Below, one piece after another: positions 1 to 9,887 of a DNA stretch of 64,000 nt. The stretch is from contig NZ_RKQQ01000007.1 in NCBI RefSeq assembly GCF_003814815.1, positions 62,001 to 126,000 on the forward strand, in the 5' to 3' direction. Below the pieces are notes generated by a model that had not been told where the DNA came from, searched no databases, and saw only the letters and a program-made list of their open reading frames with translations. The position numbers were made by a program, and so were the translations under genes. This stretch comes from Salisediminibacterium halotolerans. Its GTDB lineage: Bacteria; Bacillota; Bacilli; Bacillales; Salisediminibacteriaceae. How positions within the stretch are numbered: position 1 is the stretch's first letter; every line of letters begins with the position of its first letter.

Positions 1-1120
1 TTTTGCTTATTTTGGCTTCGGCGGTTTATTTCCGCTCCTAAGTGTTTATTTACAGGAGGATATCGGTTTGCGCGGTTCGCAAATCGGTGTGATAACGTCG
101 ATCGGACCGATTGTAATGATCCTTATTCAACCGCTGTGGGGGATGGCGAGCGATGTGACAAAAAAGCCGCGAATACTGTTGACTGTTTCAGCTGTCGGTG
201 CTGGTTTGACAGGGTTTTCTTACTTATTTGCTGAGCAGTATGCGTTGCTCGTTGCGATTGCAGCCGGAGTCGCAGTTTTTCAAAGCGCAATCATTCCGCT
301 GTCTGACAGCATGGCAATGTATTATGTACAGCAAAAAGGCGGGGATTACGGATCGATTCGAATGTGGGGAGCAGCGGGATTTGCCTTATCGGTTTGGCTG
401 ATGGGCAACTTATCAGACCGATTCGGACTTGAAGTTATTTTCTTCGGTTTTGCTTTCGTATTGTTTTTAAGTGCTTGGTTTGCTTCGGGAATGCCCGGGG
501 AAACGAGTAAGCAAAAGGTCGACTTACGCGGAGGCCTGAAAAAGCTGGTCAAAATTCCGCAATTTAACGTATTTTTGCTCGTCACTTTTTTAGTCTTTGG
601 GCCGATAATGGCCAATAACTTTTATTTTGGTCTTTTTATTCAGTTTGCCGGCGGCTCGCTGGCCGGCGTCGGCTTCGCGTTTTTGCTTGCAGCGGGGAGC
701 GAGGTTCCGTTTATGCGTTTAGCCGGTTCGTGGATTCGGAAACGGGGAATTCTCGTTATTCTTCTCGCAGCCGCGTCAGCATCCGGCGTGCGCTGGCTCT
801 TTTATGCAACCGGACCTGAACCGACCTGGATATATTGGACAACAGTCATTCAAGGTTTCAGCATTGGGTTATTCGTTCCGGCAGCGCTTCAGTATGTCGC
901 GGATTTAGCGCCTAGAGATGTTAAAGCAACAGCCGTATCGATTTATTCGGCGGTCGGCAATGGTCTTGGTGCTTGGTTTTTCAGTATGACGGCCGGAATG
1001 ATTATGGAATGGTTTAGTATTTTGTCTGTCTATTTGTTTTACGGAGTTATGACACTGACAGGTGCCGCGCTGACTTTCGGCTTATTGAGCGTGCATAAAA
1101 AATCCGTGCAAACGGCATGA
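1..1120 (+). CDS. MFS transporter, 5'-truncated by window edge
   Basis: This is a major facilitator superfamily permease of the MFS_1-like (LacY/nucleoside-symporter-like) type. The reading frame is open from base 2, and the first visible residues (FAYFGFGGLFPLL) are a typical first membrane helix running into the internal Met near base 68, so the true start lies upstream of the window. About 372 residues are visible, with at least ten hydrophobic segments and the loop pattern G-x-x-x-D between helices 2 and 3 (GMASDVTKKPR). The substrate cannot be told from sequence; sugar or nucleoside uptake by proton symport is the family's usual role. A strong hairpin follows the stop. Confidence 0.85.
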   Translation, partial: FAYFGFGGLFPLLSVYLQEDIGLRGSQIGVITSIGPIVMILIQPLWGMASDVTKKPRILLTVSAVGAGLTGFSYLFAEQYALLVAIAAGVAVFQSAIIPLSDSMAMYYVQQKGGDYGSIRMWGAAGFALSVWLMGNLSDRFGLEVIFFGFAFVLFLSAWFASGMPGETSKQKVDLRGGLKKLVKIPQFNVFLLVTFLVFGPIMANNFYFGLFIQFAGGSLAGVGFAFLLAAGSEVPFMRLAGSWIRKRGILVILLAAASASGVRWLFYATGPEPTWIYWTTVIQGFSIGLFVPAALQYVADLAPRDVKATAVSIYSAVGNGLGAWFFSMTAGMIMEWFSILSVYLFYGVMTLTGAALTFGLLSVHKKSVQTA

Positions 1121-1127
1121 TAATGAA

Positions 1128-1152
1128 CTAAGCGCCCTGAAAGGGCGCTTAG
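1128..1152. terminator. Hairpin terminator between MFS gene and cysK
   Basis: A perfect 11-bp stem (CTAAGCGCCCT / AGGGCGCTTAG) with a 3-base loop lies between the convergent permease and cysteine synthase genes. It has no clear T-run on the plus side, so efficiency is uncertain. Confidence 0.6.
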
Positions 1153-1160
1153 GCAGCCAA

Positions 1161-2090
1161 TTAAAATTCGAACAGATCAGTCGATAAGTAACGTTCACCT
1201 GTGTCGCAGGTGATCGCTACAACAGCTTGATCAGCAGGCAGCTGTTTTGCCGTCTGCAAAGCCGCAAAACAAGCTGCTCCGGAAGATGGGCCGGCTAGGA
1301 GCCCTTCTTCTTGAGCGAGCCTTCTCGTAATGTCATAAGCATCTTCATCGGAAATACGGTAAATATAATCGTAAACCTCTGTATTTAATATCGGCGGAAC
1401 AAAGCCGGGGCTGGTACCGACAAGTTTATGCGGACCGGGTTTTCCTCCTGATAAGACAGGAGACCCTTTCGGTTCGACAACATGGACAGCTAATTCCGGA
1501 TAATGTTTTTTCAACTCTTCTCCGGTGCCTGTAACCGTTCCGCCAGTTCCGGAAGCTGCGATGAATGCGCCGAGCGGCTTGTTGATTTCTTCCATTGCCC
1601 GGATAATTTCTAAAGCGGTCGTTTCACGGTGAGCGTCGGGATTCGCTTTGTTTTCAAATTGCATCGGCACGAAACTGTTCGCGATTTCCTTATGAAGCTC
1701 GTGAGCCTTTTCAATCGCACCAGGCATTTTTTTATCGCCCGGGGTGAGGACCACTTCCGCCCCGTAAGCTTTCAGCAAGTTAATCCGTTCTTTCGACATT
1801 GAATCAGGCATCGTTAAGATCGCTCGGTAATTTTTGGCGGCGCAGACCATCGCTAGACCGATCCCGGTATTTCCGGATGTCGGCTCAATAATGACCGATT
1901 CTGCGTTTAAAAGGCCTGCTTTTTCCGCTTCTTCGATCATATTCGCTGCCGCTCTGTCTTTCACGCTTCCGCTTGGATTCATCGATTCAAGTTTTAAGTA
2001 AACGGCTGCGCCGTTCGGATCGGGAAGATGATTAAGCTTTAACAGCGGTGTGTCGCCGATCAGCTCACTTATGTTATTAACGACTTTCAT
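1161..2090 (-). CDS. cysK: Cysteine synthase (O-acetylserine sulfhydrylase)
   Basis: This PLP enzyme makes cysteine from O-acetylserine and sulfide in the cytoplasm. The pyridoxal lysine is Lys44 in the SGSVKD motif, and the phosphate/substrate loop SGNTG is at about 72-76. A second glycine-rich PLP-phosphate loop (SGTGGTVTGTG) lies in the middle of the protein. The length, 309 aa, is normal for the family. I chose the ATG at 2090 because GGAAGGGTG lies just upstream; a GTG three codons earlier lacks spacing. It may be the ytkP-type paralogue rather than the main CysK, since B. subtilis has a paralogue in this chromosomal arc. It ends in a hairpin shared with the convergent permease gene. Confidence 0.9.
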   Translation of the reverse strand: MKVVNNISELIGDTPLLKLNHLPDPNGAAVYLKLESMNPSGSVKDRAAANMIEEAEKAGLLNAESVIIEPTSGNTGIGLAMVCAAKNYRAILTMPDSMSKERINLLKAYGAEVVLTPGDKKMPGAIEKAHELHKEIANSFVPMQFENKANPDAHRETTALEIIRAMEEINKPLGAFIAASGTGGTVTGTGEELKKHYPELAVHVVEPKGSPVLSGGKPGPHKLVGTSPGFVPPILNTEVYDYIYRISDEDAYDITRRLAQEEGLLAGPSSGAACFAALQTAKQLPADQAVVAITCDTGERYLSTDLFEF

Positions 2091-2180
2091 ATACAACACC
2101 CTTCCATAAATCTTATTTTACAGATCAGTTTAATCATTATTATAGCACAGCCGATATAAGAGGAGAAAGGTTGATGTCAA

Positions 2181-2759
2181 TTGAGCACAAGCCATACGTT
2201 TATTGCAATTCCTTTAGCAGAAAAGCTGTTTGACACGGGCGTGTATTATCAAAATCAGCTTGATTTACGCACGTACTGCAAAAAGCTTGTTCATCCGGAC
2301 GATTTTCATCTAACATTGCTCTTTTTGGGAGGGTGTGAAACGGCCCTTCGCGACCGGATTTGGCAAGACGTCCGGCAAGAAACAGCCGGTATGGAGAAGT
2401 TTTCGTTAACGATACGGCGGTTAAACTTTTTTGGTAAACCGAACCGCCCGCGCGTCCTTTTTCTGGAACCGGAAAACAATTATAATCTGCATGAAACGGC
2501 TGAAACGATTCGCAAAATAGCTGCCAAACAAGGGTTTTCCGCAGATGACAGACCGTTTCGCCCGCATATGACGCTGGCAAAAAAATGGCGCGATGCTAAG
2601 CAAGACTGGCCGGCGAAAAAGCGGCCCTTACCGAGCACGATTGAACCGGTAACTGTAACCGCTGAGAGGATTTCGCTGTTTAAAATTCACCCGGAAAGAA
2701 AACAAAAATACGAAGAGTTGGCGACGATCTGCTTTAAAGAGCCGGAAAGGAGAGATTGA
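2181..2759 (+). CDS. thpR: RNA 2',3'-cyclic phosphodiesterase (2H family, YtlP/ThpR)
   Basis: This 192-residue protein belongs to the two-histidine phosphoesterase family, formerly called 2'-5' RNA ligase, which opens 2',3'-cyclic phosphates on RNA ends. Both catalytic H-x-T motifs are present: HLT at 43-45 and HMT at 129-131. The start is a TTG at 2181 behind AGGAGAAAGG; a nearby ATG at 2174 is in another frame. The stop is followed three bases later by the start of the ytlQ-like gene, so the two are probably co-transcribed, as in B. subtilis. Confidence 0.88.
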   Translation: MSTSHTFIAIPLAEKLFDTGVYYQNQLDLRTYCKKLVHPDDFHLTLLFLGGCETALRDRIWQDVRQETAGMEKFSLTIRRLNFFGKPNRPRVLFLEPENNYNLHETAETIRKIAAKQGFSADDRPFRPHMTLAKKWRDAKQDWPAKKRPLPSTIEPVTVTAERISLFKIHPERKQKYEELATICFKEPERRD

Positions 2760-2762
2760 TCG

Positions 2763-3689
2763 ATGGCCCAGCTTGTGAAACTTTCTCACTATGTGTCGCG
2801 TTATGAGATCGATATTTACCGCTATCCAAGCCGTTATGTACGTTTAAAACGAGAGCGCTGGAACCGGTTAAAACAGGAATGGAACGCGAAACAAACCGGT
2901 TTTCCTGACGCAGCTGTGCCGCAGGATGACCGGATCAATCGTGATTCGAGATTGCAAAGGACGGTGAAACGGCTGTTCAGACGGAAAACAGCGAGCGATG
3001 ATATCCCTTATCCGGATTTTGGCCATGTTCACAGCCGGTCACTCGAAGATGTTAAAGCAGTGTTTCAAGAGGAGCTCTTTCATTTTCAAATAGGCTGGGC
3101 TAGTTCAACCGTTTCTGAAGTCTCGAGGGTAAAACAGGCGTATTATCAGGACGAGATGCTTCGCCGTCTAGTAAAAACCCTGCCCGACACTTTTTTTATC
3201 TTTTATGAACCGGTCTGCTTTATGAAAAAAGCCCCGGTAGAACTGGATATTGTGATCGTCAGCCCTTCTGACATTTGGGTTATTAAACCGCTTGCCGGCG
3301 ACGGAGATACGATTTATACGAAATCATCAGAGCGGTATTGGGAAAAACGGGGAAAAGAGCGAACGGAAACTTTTTTAAGTCCAATGTATGATTTAAACCG
3401 GATGAGGACTGTCATTGAGCATCTCCTCGAGGAAGAAGGGATTTCTCTGCCCGTCTACCAGGCTGCTGTTGCCAAGGACAGCTTTCTTGATGTTTCTTCA
3501 CACTCAACGCGGACAAAGCTGATCGATAAACGAACGATCGACAGTTTTATGCAAAAGCTGATCAATAATCAGGCGCCGATTAAGCACACGCAATTAAAAA
3601 TTGCCGATGCGCTGCTCCGCAATGTACAAACCGTGTCTGAATCGCGGATTGAAGCCGATTTGGAGACAATCGAAAAACGAGATGACTGA
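2763..3689 (+). CDS. ytlQ: YtlQ-like protein with degenerate NERD nuclease-like domain
   Basis: This 308-residue cytoplasmic protein follows thpR directly. Residues from about 125 to 245 resemble the NERD (nuclease-related) fold: a helix, then strands ending ELDIVIV and IWVIKPL, an aromatic Y/W stretch, and a helix starting SPMYDLNRM that recalls the NPLxQ helix. The usual catalytic pairs QIDH and IExK are replaced by ELDI and VIKP, so nuclease activity is doubtful. The N-terminal 100 residues are basic and rich in Arg and Lys. The fold assignment is my inference from pattern; the position next to thpR supports the YtlQ name. A bidirectional terminator follows. Confidence 0.65.
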   Translation: MAQLVKLSHYVSRYEIDIYRYPSRYVRLKRERWNRLKQEWNAKQTGFPDAAVPQDDRINRDSRLQRTVKRLFRRKTASDDIPYPDFGHVHSRSLEDVKAVFQEELFHFQIGWASSTVSEVSRVKQAYYQDEMLRRLVKTLPDTFFIFYEPVCFMKKAPVELDIVIVSPSDIWVIKPLAGDGDTIYTKSSERYWEKRGKERTETFLSPMYDLNRMRTVIEHLLEEEGISLPVYQAAVAKDSFLDVSSHSTRTKLIDKRTIDSFMQKLINNQAPIKHTQLKIADALLRNVQTVSESRIEADLETIEKRDD

Positions 3690-3694
3690 CAGAA

Positions 3695-3729
3695 AAACCC
3701 TTTGCTCTTCAACGAAGAGCAAAGGGTTT
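3695..3729. terminator. Bidirectional intrinsic terminator
   Basis: AAACCCTTTGCTCTTC pairs perfectly with GAAGAGCAAAGGGTTT around an AAC loop (16 bp). It separates the ytlQ-like gene from the convergent glgP and can serve both. Confidence 0.85.
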
Positions 3730-3732
3730 AGT

Positions 3733-6153
3733 TTAAAGCTTCCAAATATCTGAGACGTACTCCATAATCGTGCGATCGCTGGAGAACTTCCCTGAATGAG
3801 CAATGTTTGTTGCCGCCATCCGCTGCCAGTGGTTTTGATCGCGGTAAGCGCGGTCGATCATTTCGTGCGTTTCTACATAAGGACCGAAATCTTTAAGAAC
3901 AAAGAACGGATCGTTATGGTACATGATGTTGTAAAAAAGATCTTTAAATTCGATTTCTTGCGAACCGAATACGCCGCCGTTAAGCTGGTCGAGAACCCGC
4001 TTAACACGAACGTCAGCATGGTAAATCGATTTGGCATCATAGCCGCCGTGCGCGTAATAATCAAGCACTTGCTCGGCTGTAAGACCGAAAATGAAAATAT
4101 TGTCGTCTCCGACGAAGTCGCGTATCTCAATATTGGCGCCGTCCAATGTTCCGCACGTGATGGCTCCGTTCATCATCATTTTCATATTGCCGGTCCCGGA
4201 CGCTTCTTTGCTTGCTGTTGAAATTTGTTCGCTGACTTCAGCTGCCGGGATAATTTTTTCGGCGAGACTGACATTGTAGTTTTCGAGAAAGACTACTTTC
4301 AGTTTGTCTTTTATGTCCGGATCGTTATTGACAACTGAAGCAACGTGATGAATTAACTTAATAACTTCTTTCGCTAAATGATAACTCGGCGCTGCTTTTG
4401 CTGCAAAAATAAATGTTCGCGGGGTAATATCCATGTTCGGGTTATCTTTTAGTTCGTTGTACAAATAAATGATATGAAAGACGTTCATCAGCTGGCGCTT
4501 GTATTCGTGCAGGCGCTTAATTTGCACATCAAATATCGAGTCGGTGTTTAATTTGACCCCTTGCTGTTCATAGACATACTTCGCCAACAGGTGTTTGCTG
4601 TGCTGTTTACAGTCTTTCATCGTTTCGAGAAACGGTGCATCGTTTGTGTACCGCAACAAATTCATTAACTTATGCGGCTCATGAACCCAGCGCGGTCCGA
4701 TAACATCAGTGATTTTGCTCGCAAGGCAAGGATTGACCTGCTGGAGCCAGCGCCGGTGTGTAATGCCGTTTGTCTTATTATTGAATTTCTTTGGATAGAG
4801 CGTGTAAAAGTTTTTCATTTCTTTGTTTTTCAATATTTCGGTGTGAATTTTTGCGACGCCGTTCACACTGAAGCTTCCGACAATCGCTAAATGCGCCATA
4901 TGAATCTGTTCGTAGGAAATAATCGCCAGTTCATGAATTTTGTCGCGCAACTCCGGATGCGTTGTATAGATTTGTTTGCAAAAGCGCTCATTAATTTCAT
5001 GAATAATCATGTAAAGGCGCGGCAGGAGGTTTTGAATCATCGATACAGGCCATTTTTCGAGCGCTTCGCTCAACGTCGTGTGATTCGTATAAGCTAAAAG
5101 GTTCGTCGTGATTTGCCAAGCCTTTTCCCATCCGTACCCTTCTTCATCCATGAGTATTCGCATCAGTTCCGGGACAGCAAGACTCGGATGAGTATCATTG
5201 ATTTGGATCACTGTGTATTCAGGCATCATCGACAGTGGTAAATCATGATTGCGCCGGAAATTTGCAATAATGTTTTTAATCGTCGCTGAGACGAGAAAAT
5301 ATTGCTGTTTTAAACGGAGCTCTTTGCCTTCAAAAGTTGAATCGTCGGGATAGAGAAACCCGGATATTTGTTCAATCGAGTGGATGTGATCCAAATGGTG
5401 GTAATACTGCTGATCAGAAGCTGACAGTCCTTTGTTTTCCGCCGGAGAAAGTTCAGCGCTCCACAGACGGAGAGTATTGACGACTTCATTATGATAGCCG
5501 AGAACCGGAACGTCATAAGGGACCGCCATGACAGAGTCGGTGTTTTCATAACTGATTTCCAGCGAACCGTCCCGTCTCTTATGTTCATGAACGGTTCCGC
5601 CAAAGCGGATTTCAACGGCTTCATCCGGTTTTCTCGTTTCCCACGGATATTCTTCTTTCAGCCAGTAATCCGGCAGTTCGACTTGATTGCCGTGAATAAT
5701 CCGCTGTTCAAATAAGCCGTAACGGTAGCGTATTCCGGAACCATGCCCGGCATAGCCGAGCGATGCGATCGAATCGAGAAAACAGGCTGCCAGTCGTCCA
5801 AGCCCGCCGTTGCCGAGCGCAGCGTCGTGTTCTTGTTCGTAAATCCTCTCAGGCCGGCGGCCGAGATCAAGCAGCGTTTGGTTACAAATATCAAGCAGGC
5901 CGCAGTTTTGCAAATTGCTTTCGATCAGGCGGCCGATCAAAAATTCCATTGAAATGTAATACACTTGTTTGGATTTGTTTTGCTGAATTTCTTGATTCGT
6001 TTCAAACCATTTCGGCATAACAAGGTCCTGGATGATCGAAGCGATGCTGTAGTATATTTCTTTGTCCGTCGCTTCTTCAAGTGTCGTCCGGTGTTTTCGT
6101 TTTAATTTGCCTTCGATGGCTGTGTGAAATGATGCCGGGTCGTAATTATGCAC
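3733..6153 (-). CDS. glgP: Glycogen phosphorylase
   Basis: This 806-residue PLP-dependent GT35 enzyme releases glucose-1-phosphate from glycogen. The PLP-binding signature EASGTGNMK is near residue 660, and the N-terminal half carries the usual LGNGGLGRLAACF stretch. It is the last gene of glgBCDAP. I placed the start at the GTG at 6153, one base after the glgA stop and 10 bases behind AAGGAG. An in-frame GTG at 6162 also exists, but it sits one base from that ribosome site. The downstream hairpin at 3695-3729 ends the operon. Confidence 0.95.
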   Translation of the reverse strand: MHNYDPASFHTAIEGKLKRKHRTTLEEATDKEIYYSIASIIQDLVMPKWFETNQEIQQNKSKQVYYISMEFLIGRLIESNLQNCGLLDICNQTLLDLGRRPERIYEQEHDAALGNGGLGRLAACFLDSIASLGYAGHGSGIRYRYGLFEQRIIHGNQVELPDYWLKEEYPWETRKPDEAVEIRFGGTVHEHKRRDGSLEISYENTDSVMAVPYDVPVLGYHNEVVNTLRLWSAELSPAENKGLSASDQQYYHHLDHIHSIEQISGFLYPDDSTFEGKELRLKQQYFLVSATIKNIIANFRRNHDLPLSMMPEYTVIQINDTHPSLAVPELMRILMDEEGYGWEKAWQITTNLLAYTNHTTLSEALEKWPVSMIQNLLPRLYMIIHEINERFCKQIYTTHPELRDKIHELAIISYEQIHMAHLAIVGSFSVNGVAKIHTEILKNKEMKNFYTLYPKKFNNKTNGITHRRWLQQVNPCLASKITDVIGPRWVHEPHKLMNLLRYTNDAPFLETMKDCKQHSKHLLAKYVYEQQGVKLNTDSIFDVQIKRLHEYKRQLMNVFHIIYLYNELKDNPNMDITPRTFIFAAKAAPSYHLAKEVIKLIHHVASVVNNDPDIKDKLKVVFLENYNVSLAEKIIPAAEVSEQISTASKEASGTGNMKMMMNGAITCGTLDGANIEIRDFVGDDNIFIFGLTAEQVLDYYAHGGYDAKSIYHADVRVKRVLDQLNGGVFGSQEIEFKDLFYNIMYHNDPFFVLKDFGPYVETHEMIDRAYRDQNHWQRMAATNIAHSGKFSSDRTIMEYVSDIWKL

Positions 6154-6154
6154 G

Positions 6155-7591
6155 TCAGTCACTCTCCTTTATCGCTCCAGCAGTTAATTCTTTGTAGATG
6201 TCGGCGTAGGCAGCTGCAGAATCTTTCCAGCTGAAGGAGCTTTTGTTTACATTTTTCATCAAGGCTTTCCATTGCAGCGGATCGTGAAAAACCGAGAGTG
6301 AATATTGCAGGGATTGCAGCAGTTCATGCGCATTGTAGTTTTGAAAGCTGAATCCGTTGCCGGTGCCGGTATACTGATTGAATGGAATGACCGTATCTTT
6401 TAAACCGCCAGTTTCGCGCACAATCGGCACAGATTTGTACATTAAGGCGATCAGCTGGGAAAGACCGCACGGTTCGAATTTTGACGGCATGATGAAGAAA
6501 TCGGAAGCGGCATAAAGGCGTCGCGCCAGCTTTTCATCAAACGTTAAGACAGTAGCCATCCGTTCGTGGTGCATATGTGCGATCCAGGAAAAAGAAGATT
6601 CAAATTCGTAATCGCCGGTTCCAAGCAGAACGACTTGGACGTCTTGCTGTAGAAATTCAGGTAAAATTCGTTCTAATAAATGGAAGCCCTTTTGTTCAAC
6701 AAAGCGGGAAATAGCAATATAAAGCGGAACATCACCTCTTACCGGAAGCCCTAATTCTTCTTGAATGATCTCTTTATTTTGCCGTTTTTTCTCGCGTGAA
6801 TGTTTGTACTGAACCGGTATATTCGGATCGTTTTGCGGGTTATAAGAATCGGTGTCGATCCCGTTAATAACGCCGGCGACATCAAGGTGACGTTCACGCA
6901 GGAGCGGGTCTAATCCTTCGCCGAAATAAGGATCCATAATTTCTTGGGCGTAACTTGGGCTGACGGTCGTAATTTTGTCTGCATGGAAAATGCCGCTCTT
7001 CATGCAATTCAGCATCCCTTTCCACTCGAACCCGGCAAAATGATCACGCGGCAAGTTAAAGAGGTCGTCAAACGCTTCATACATTAACCAGCCTTGGTAC
7101 TGGATATTATGAATCGTAAAGACGGTGCGCATCCCTTCGATTGGCTGCAGAATGTTGGCAAAGGCGACTGCCAGGCCGGTTTGCCAATCGTGAGCATGAA
7201 GGACATCCGGTGTGAAATCAAGGTACGGCAGCGCGTCAATCACAGCGCGGCAGAAGTAGACATACCGCTCGCCGTCGTCAAAATAACCGTACACATTGTT
7301 GCGCCCAAAATAATAATCATTGCTGATAAAATAATACGTGATCCCGTCGTGTTCATATTCAAACAGTTCGGCGATATGCTCACGCCAGCCGACGTTAACG
7401 GTAAACGATGTCTTTTTCACGAGGCTGGACGCAAAAGGCTCTGGGAAATGATCATATTTCGGTAAAATAACTCTGACGTCAGCATGGCCTTGCTGTTTGA
7501 GCGCTTTCGGAAGAGACCCGATGACATCGGCGAGTCCGCCGGTTTTTACAAAGGGTGTACTTTCTGAAGCGGTAAATAATACATTTGTCAT
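6155..7591 (-). CDS. glgA: Glycogen synthase (ADP-glucose type)
   Basis: This GT5 glucosyltransferase adds glucose from ADP-glucose to the non-reducing ends of glycogen. The N-terminal KTGGLADV motif, the ADP-glucose-binding loop, is at about residues 16-23, and the C-terminal nucleotide-binding motif SKFEPCGLSQL is present. The predicted 478 residues match the family. The ATG at 7591 gives the standard N-terminus MTNVLFTASE; an upstream in-frame ATG at 7615 would add eight residues but has no ribosome site. It is fourth in the glg operon and nearly abuts glgP. Confidence 0.95.
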   Translation of the reverse strand: MTNVLFTASESTPFVKTGGLADVIGSLPKALKQQGHADVRVILPKYDHFPEPFASSLVKKTSFTVNVGWREHIAELFEYEHDGITYYFISNDYYFGRNNVYGYFDDGERYVYFCRAVIDALPYLDFTPDVLHAHDWQTGLAVAFANILQPIEGMRTVFTIHNIQYQGWLMYEAFDDLFNLPRDHFAGFEWKGMLNCMKSGIFHADKITTVSPSYAQEIMDPYFGEGLDPLLRERHLDVAGVINGIDTDSYNPQNDPNIPVQYKHSREKKRQNKEIIQEELGLPVRGDVPLYIAISRFVEQKGFHLLERILPEFLQQDVQVVLLGTGDYEFESSFSWIAHMHHERMATVLTFDEKLARRLYAASDFFIMPSKFEPCGLSQLIALMYKSVPIVRETGGLKDTVIPFNQYTGTGNGFSFQNYNAHELLQSLQYSLSVFHDPLQWKALMKNVNKSSFSWKDSAAAYADIYKELTAGAIKESD

Positions 7592-7624
7592 GTCGGACTC
7601 TGTCCCCTTTCTCATTTACGTTCG

Positions 7625-8731
7625 TTAGATCCGCTGTCTTTTTGCAGCGATAAACGGTTTTTCTTTCGATCCGATCAGTTTTTGCCCGCTTGAAACATGC
7701 ACATCTTTATCGAGGATGACATTTTCCAAATAAGCTCCTTCTTCGACTTTGCAGCGCTGCATGATTACGGAATTTTTTATCGTCGCATTTTTTGCAACGT
7801 TGACGCCGCGAAACAATACGCTGTCTTGCACTTCGCCTTCAACCACACAGCCGTTGGCGAGCATCGATGAAGAGACGGACGAATCTTCTTTATATTTTAC
7901 CGGCGGCTCATTACTCGTTTTTGTGCGGATGTAATGGTTTTTAAAAAAGAGCGATTTAAAATGATCCGGTTCGAGCAAAGACATGTTGTTGCGGTAAAAG
8001 CTCTCGACGGAATTTATAAACATCGTATAACCGCGGTAATGGAAAGACTGAATGGCTAAATCGGGAAGATTATCTTTAATGCCGTCCATAAAGAAGTGAT
8101 CTTTATGATACGCGATGCATTGATCGACGAGCTTAAGCAACAGATCTTTTTTAATGATATACACATTCGAGAAGACGTTTTTGTTTTCCGGGTCATTTGA
8201 GAACCCTGTGACCCAGCCGTTTTCATCCTCGTTAATCCGCAGCTGCGGGCTGTGTTCCGGCAGGACATTTTCAACCGGTACAGTAATGCACGTAACATCC
8301 GCGTCCGTTTCAAGGTGGCGCTCGAACGCCCGTTCGTATTTCATGTTGGCCAAAAACTGACTGCCGCTGATCACGACGTGTTCCGCTGTTGAACGGTGGA
8401 AATAATCACGGTTATTATGGAAATGGCGCAAGTCGCCTTTTGAAATATCCGACGGATCATTCCAGTCAGGCGGGAGAATAAAAATTCCGCCATGCCGTCG
8501 GGCAAGTTCCCAATCTGCCCCTGTTGATAAATGGTCCATTATCGACCGGTATTTATGATTGGTGAATACTGCCACTTCATCGACGCCGCTGTTAACCATA
8601 TTTGACAATGTGAAATCGATCAGCCGGTAGCGTCCGGCGAACGGCGTGGCAGCACCGCAGCGGAAATAAGTCAATTCTTCGAGAAAATCATGTTCATGCT
8701 CTATATTGATTAACCCCATCAGTTCTTTCAT
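7625..8731 (-). CDS. glgD: GlgD, ADP-glucose pyrophosphorylase regulatory subunit
   Basis: This is the second, GlgC-like subunit found in Bacillaceae glycogen operons, where GlgC and GlgD form the active heteromer. It has a nucleotidyltransferase fold at the N-terminus (GRYRLIDFTLSNM) and a C-terminal left-handed beta-helix of hexapeptide-like repeats (VFRGVNVAKNATIKNSVIMQ). The canonical pyrophosphorylase GGxGxRL loop is absent (the protein starts MKELMGLINIEHEHDF), which fits a non-catalytic subunit. It has 368 aa and begins two bases after the glgC stop, with a GGGGG ribosome site lying within the end of glgC. Confidence 0.93.
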   Translation of the reverse strand: MKELMGLINIEHEHDFLEELTYFRCGAATPFAGRYRLIDFTLSNMVNSGVDEVAVFTNHKYRSIMDHLSTGADWELARRHGGIFILPPDWNDPSDISKGDLRHFHNNRDYFHRSTAEHVVISGSQFLANMKYERAFERHLETDADVTCITVPVENVLPEHSPQLRINEDENGWVTGFSNDPENKNVFSNVYIIKKDLLLKLVDQCIAYHKDHFFMDGIKDNLPDLAIQSFHYRGYTMFINSVESFYRNNMSLLEPDHFKSLFFKNHYIRTKTSNEPPVKYKEDSSVSSSMLANGCVVEGEVQDSVLFRGVNVAKNATIKNSVIMQRCKVEEGAYLENVILDKDVHVSSGQKLIGSKEKPFIAAKRQRI

Positions 8732-8732
8732 T

Positions 8733-9887
8733 TTAACGGCCCCCTTTTACACCATTGAAATCTGCAATGTTCTGTTGGTTGATAACAACCGGCTCATCGT
8801 ATTGTTCTCCGTTTATCACCGTTTCGTCCGGTATGACGGTTTCTTCCATAATAATGGCCCGTTTGATTGTGCAATCGCTGCCGACAGAAACGGAAGGGTG
8901 GAGAATCGAATCTTCTACGACCGATCCTTTACCGATATCAACCCGTTCGAATAAGACGGAATGATTGACGCTTCCGCTGATCCAGGAACCGGACGTGACG
9001 AGCGAATTATTCACTTTACCGTCTTGGTCAACGTAGTGCGGCGGATAATGCGAATCGTGCGAGTACGTCCGCCACTCACGGTTATTCAATGAGAGCGAAA
9101 GGTCTTCTTCCAGCAAATCCATATTGGCTTCCCAATAACTTTTGACGGTTCCGACATCTTTCCAGTATCCGTCAAAACGGTATGCGAACATGCGGTGATC
9201 GTCGTTGAGCATCGCCGGAATGATATCTTTGCCGAAATCATGGCTCGAATCTTCCTTTTTCATGTCCTCGATTAAATAATTTCGCAGCGAAGCCCAAGTG
9301 AAGATGTAAATGCCCATCGATGCTAAATTATTTTTCGGGTTGGCCGGCTTTTCGTCAAATTCATAAATTTCAAGGTTTTCTCGCGTATTTAAGATTCCGA
9401 AACGGGAAGCTTCATCCCACGGGACTTCCATGACGGAAATCGTTGCTTCCGAACCGGTTTCTTTATGCTGCTCGAGCATTTTACGGTAATCCATTTGATA
9501 AATATGATCGCCGCTGATTACGAGAATATATTCCGGGTCATATTGATCGATGTAATGAATATTTTGCGAAATCGCATCGGCCGTGCCTTTATACCAGCTT
9601 CCCCCGTCTTGAGCCGTATACGGCGAAAGGGTCGCCAGTCCGTCGCGCTGCCGGTCCATATCCCACGGCTTGCCGATGCCGATGTGGCGATTTAATTCCA
9701 GCGGCGAATACTGCGTTAAAACGCCGACAGTATGAATTTTTGAATTGGAACAGTTGCTTAATGTAAAATCAATGATCCGGTATTTGCCGCCGAAGTGAAC
9801 GGCAGGTTTGGCTAAATGTTTCGTCAGCAGCCCGAGCCGCTTTCCTTCTCCACCGGCGAGCAGCATTCCGACGATCTCTTTTTTCAT
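8733..9887 (-). CDS. glgC: Glucose-1-phosphate adenylyltransferase
   Basis: This enzyme makes ADP-glucose from ATP and glucose-1-phosphate, the committed step of glycogen synthesis. The nucleotide-binding loop [14 protein letters not shown] is at about residues 9-22, followed by [26 protein letters not shown] in the middle matches the catalytic Asp region, and the C-terminus has hexapeptide repeats. The length is 384 aa. The start codon overlaps the glgB stop by four bases (ATGA), showing tight translational coupling. Confidence 0.96.
   Translation of the reverse strand: MKKEIVGMLLAGGEGKRLGLLTKHLAKPAVHFGGKYRIIDFTLSNCSNSKIHTVGVLTQYSPLELNRHIGIGKPWDMDRQRDGLATLSPYTAQDGGSWYKGTADAISQNIHYIDQYDPEYILVISGDHIYQMDYRKMLEQHKETGSEATISVMEVPWDEASRFGILNTRENLEIYEFDEKPANPKNNLASMGIYIFTWASLRNYLIEDMKKEDSSHDFGKDIIPAMLNDDHRMFAYRFDGYWKDVGTVKSYWEANMDLLEEDLSLSLNNREWRTYSHDSHYPPHYVDQDGKVNNSLVTSGSWISGSVNHSVLFERVDIGKGSVVEDSILHPSVSVGSDCTIKRAIIMEETVIPDETVINGEQYDEPVVINQQNIADFNGVKGGR

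Noticed and set aside
3796-4221. Several plus-strand frames opposite glgP
   Set aside because: All are antisense to a well-supported enzyme gene and lack start signals.
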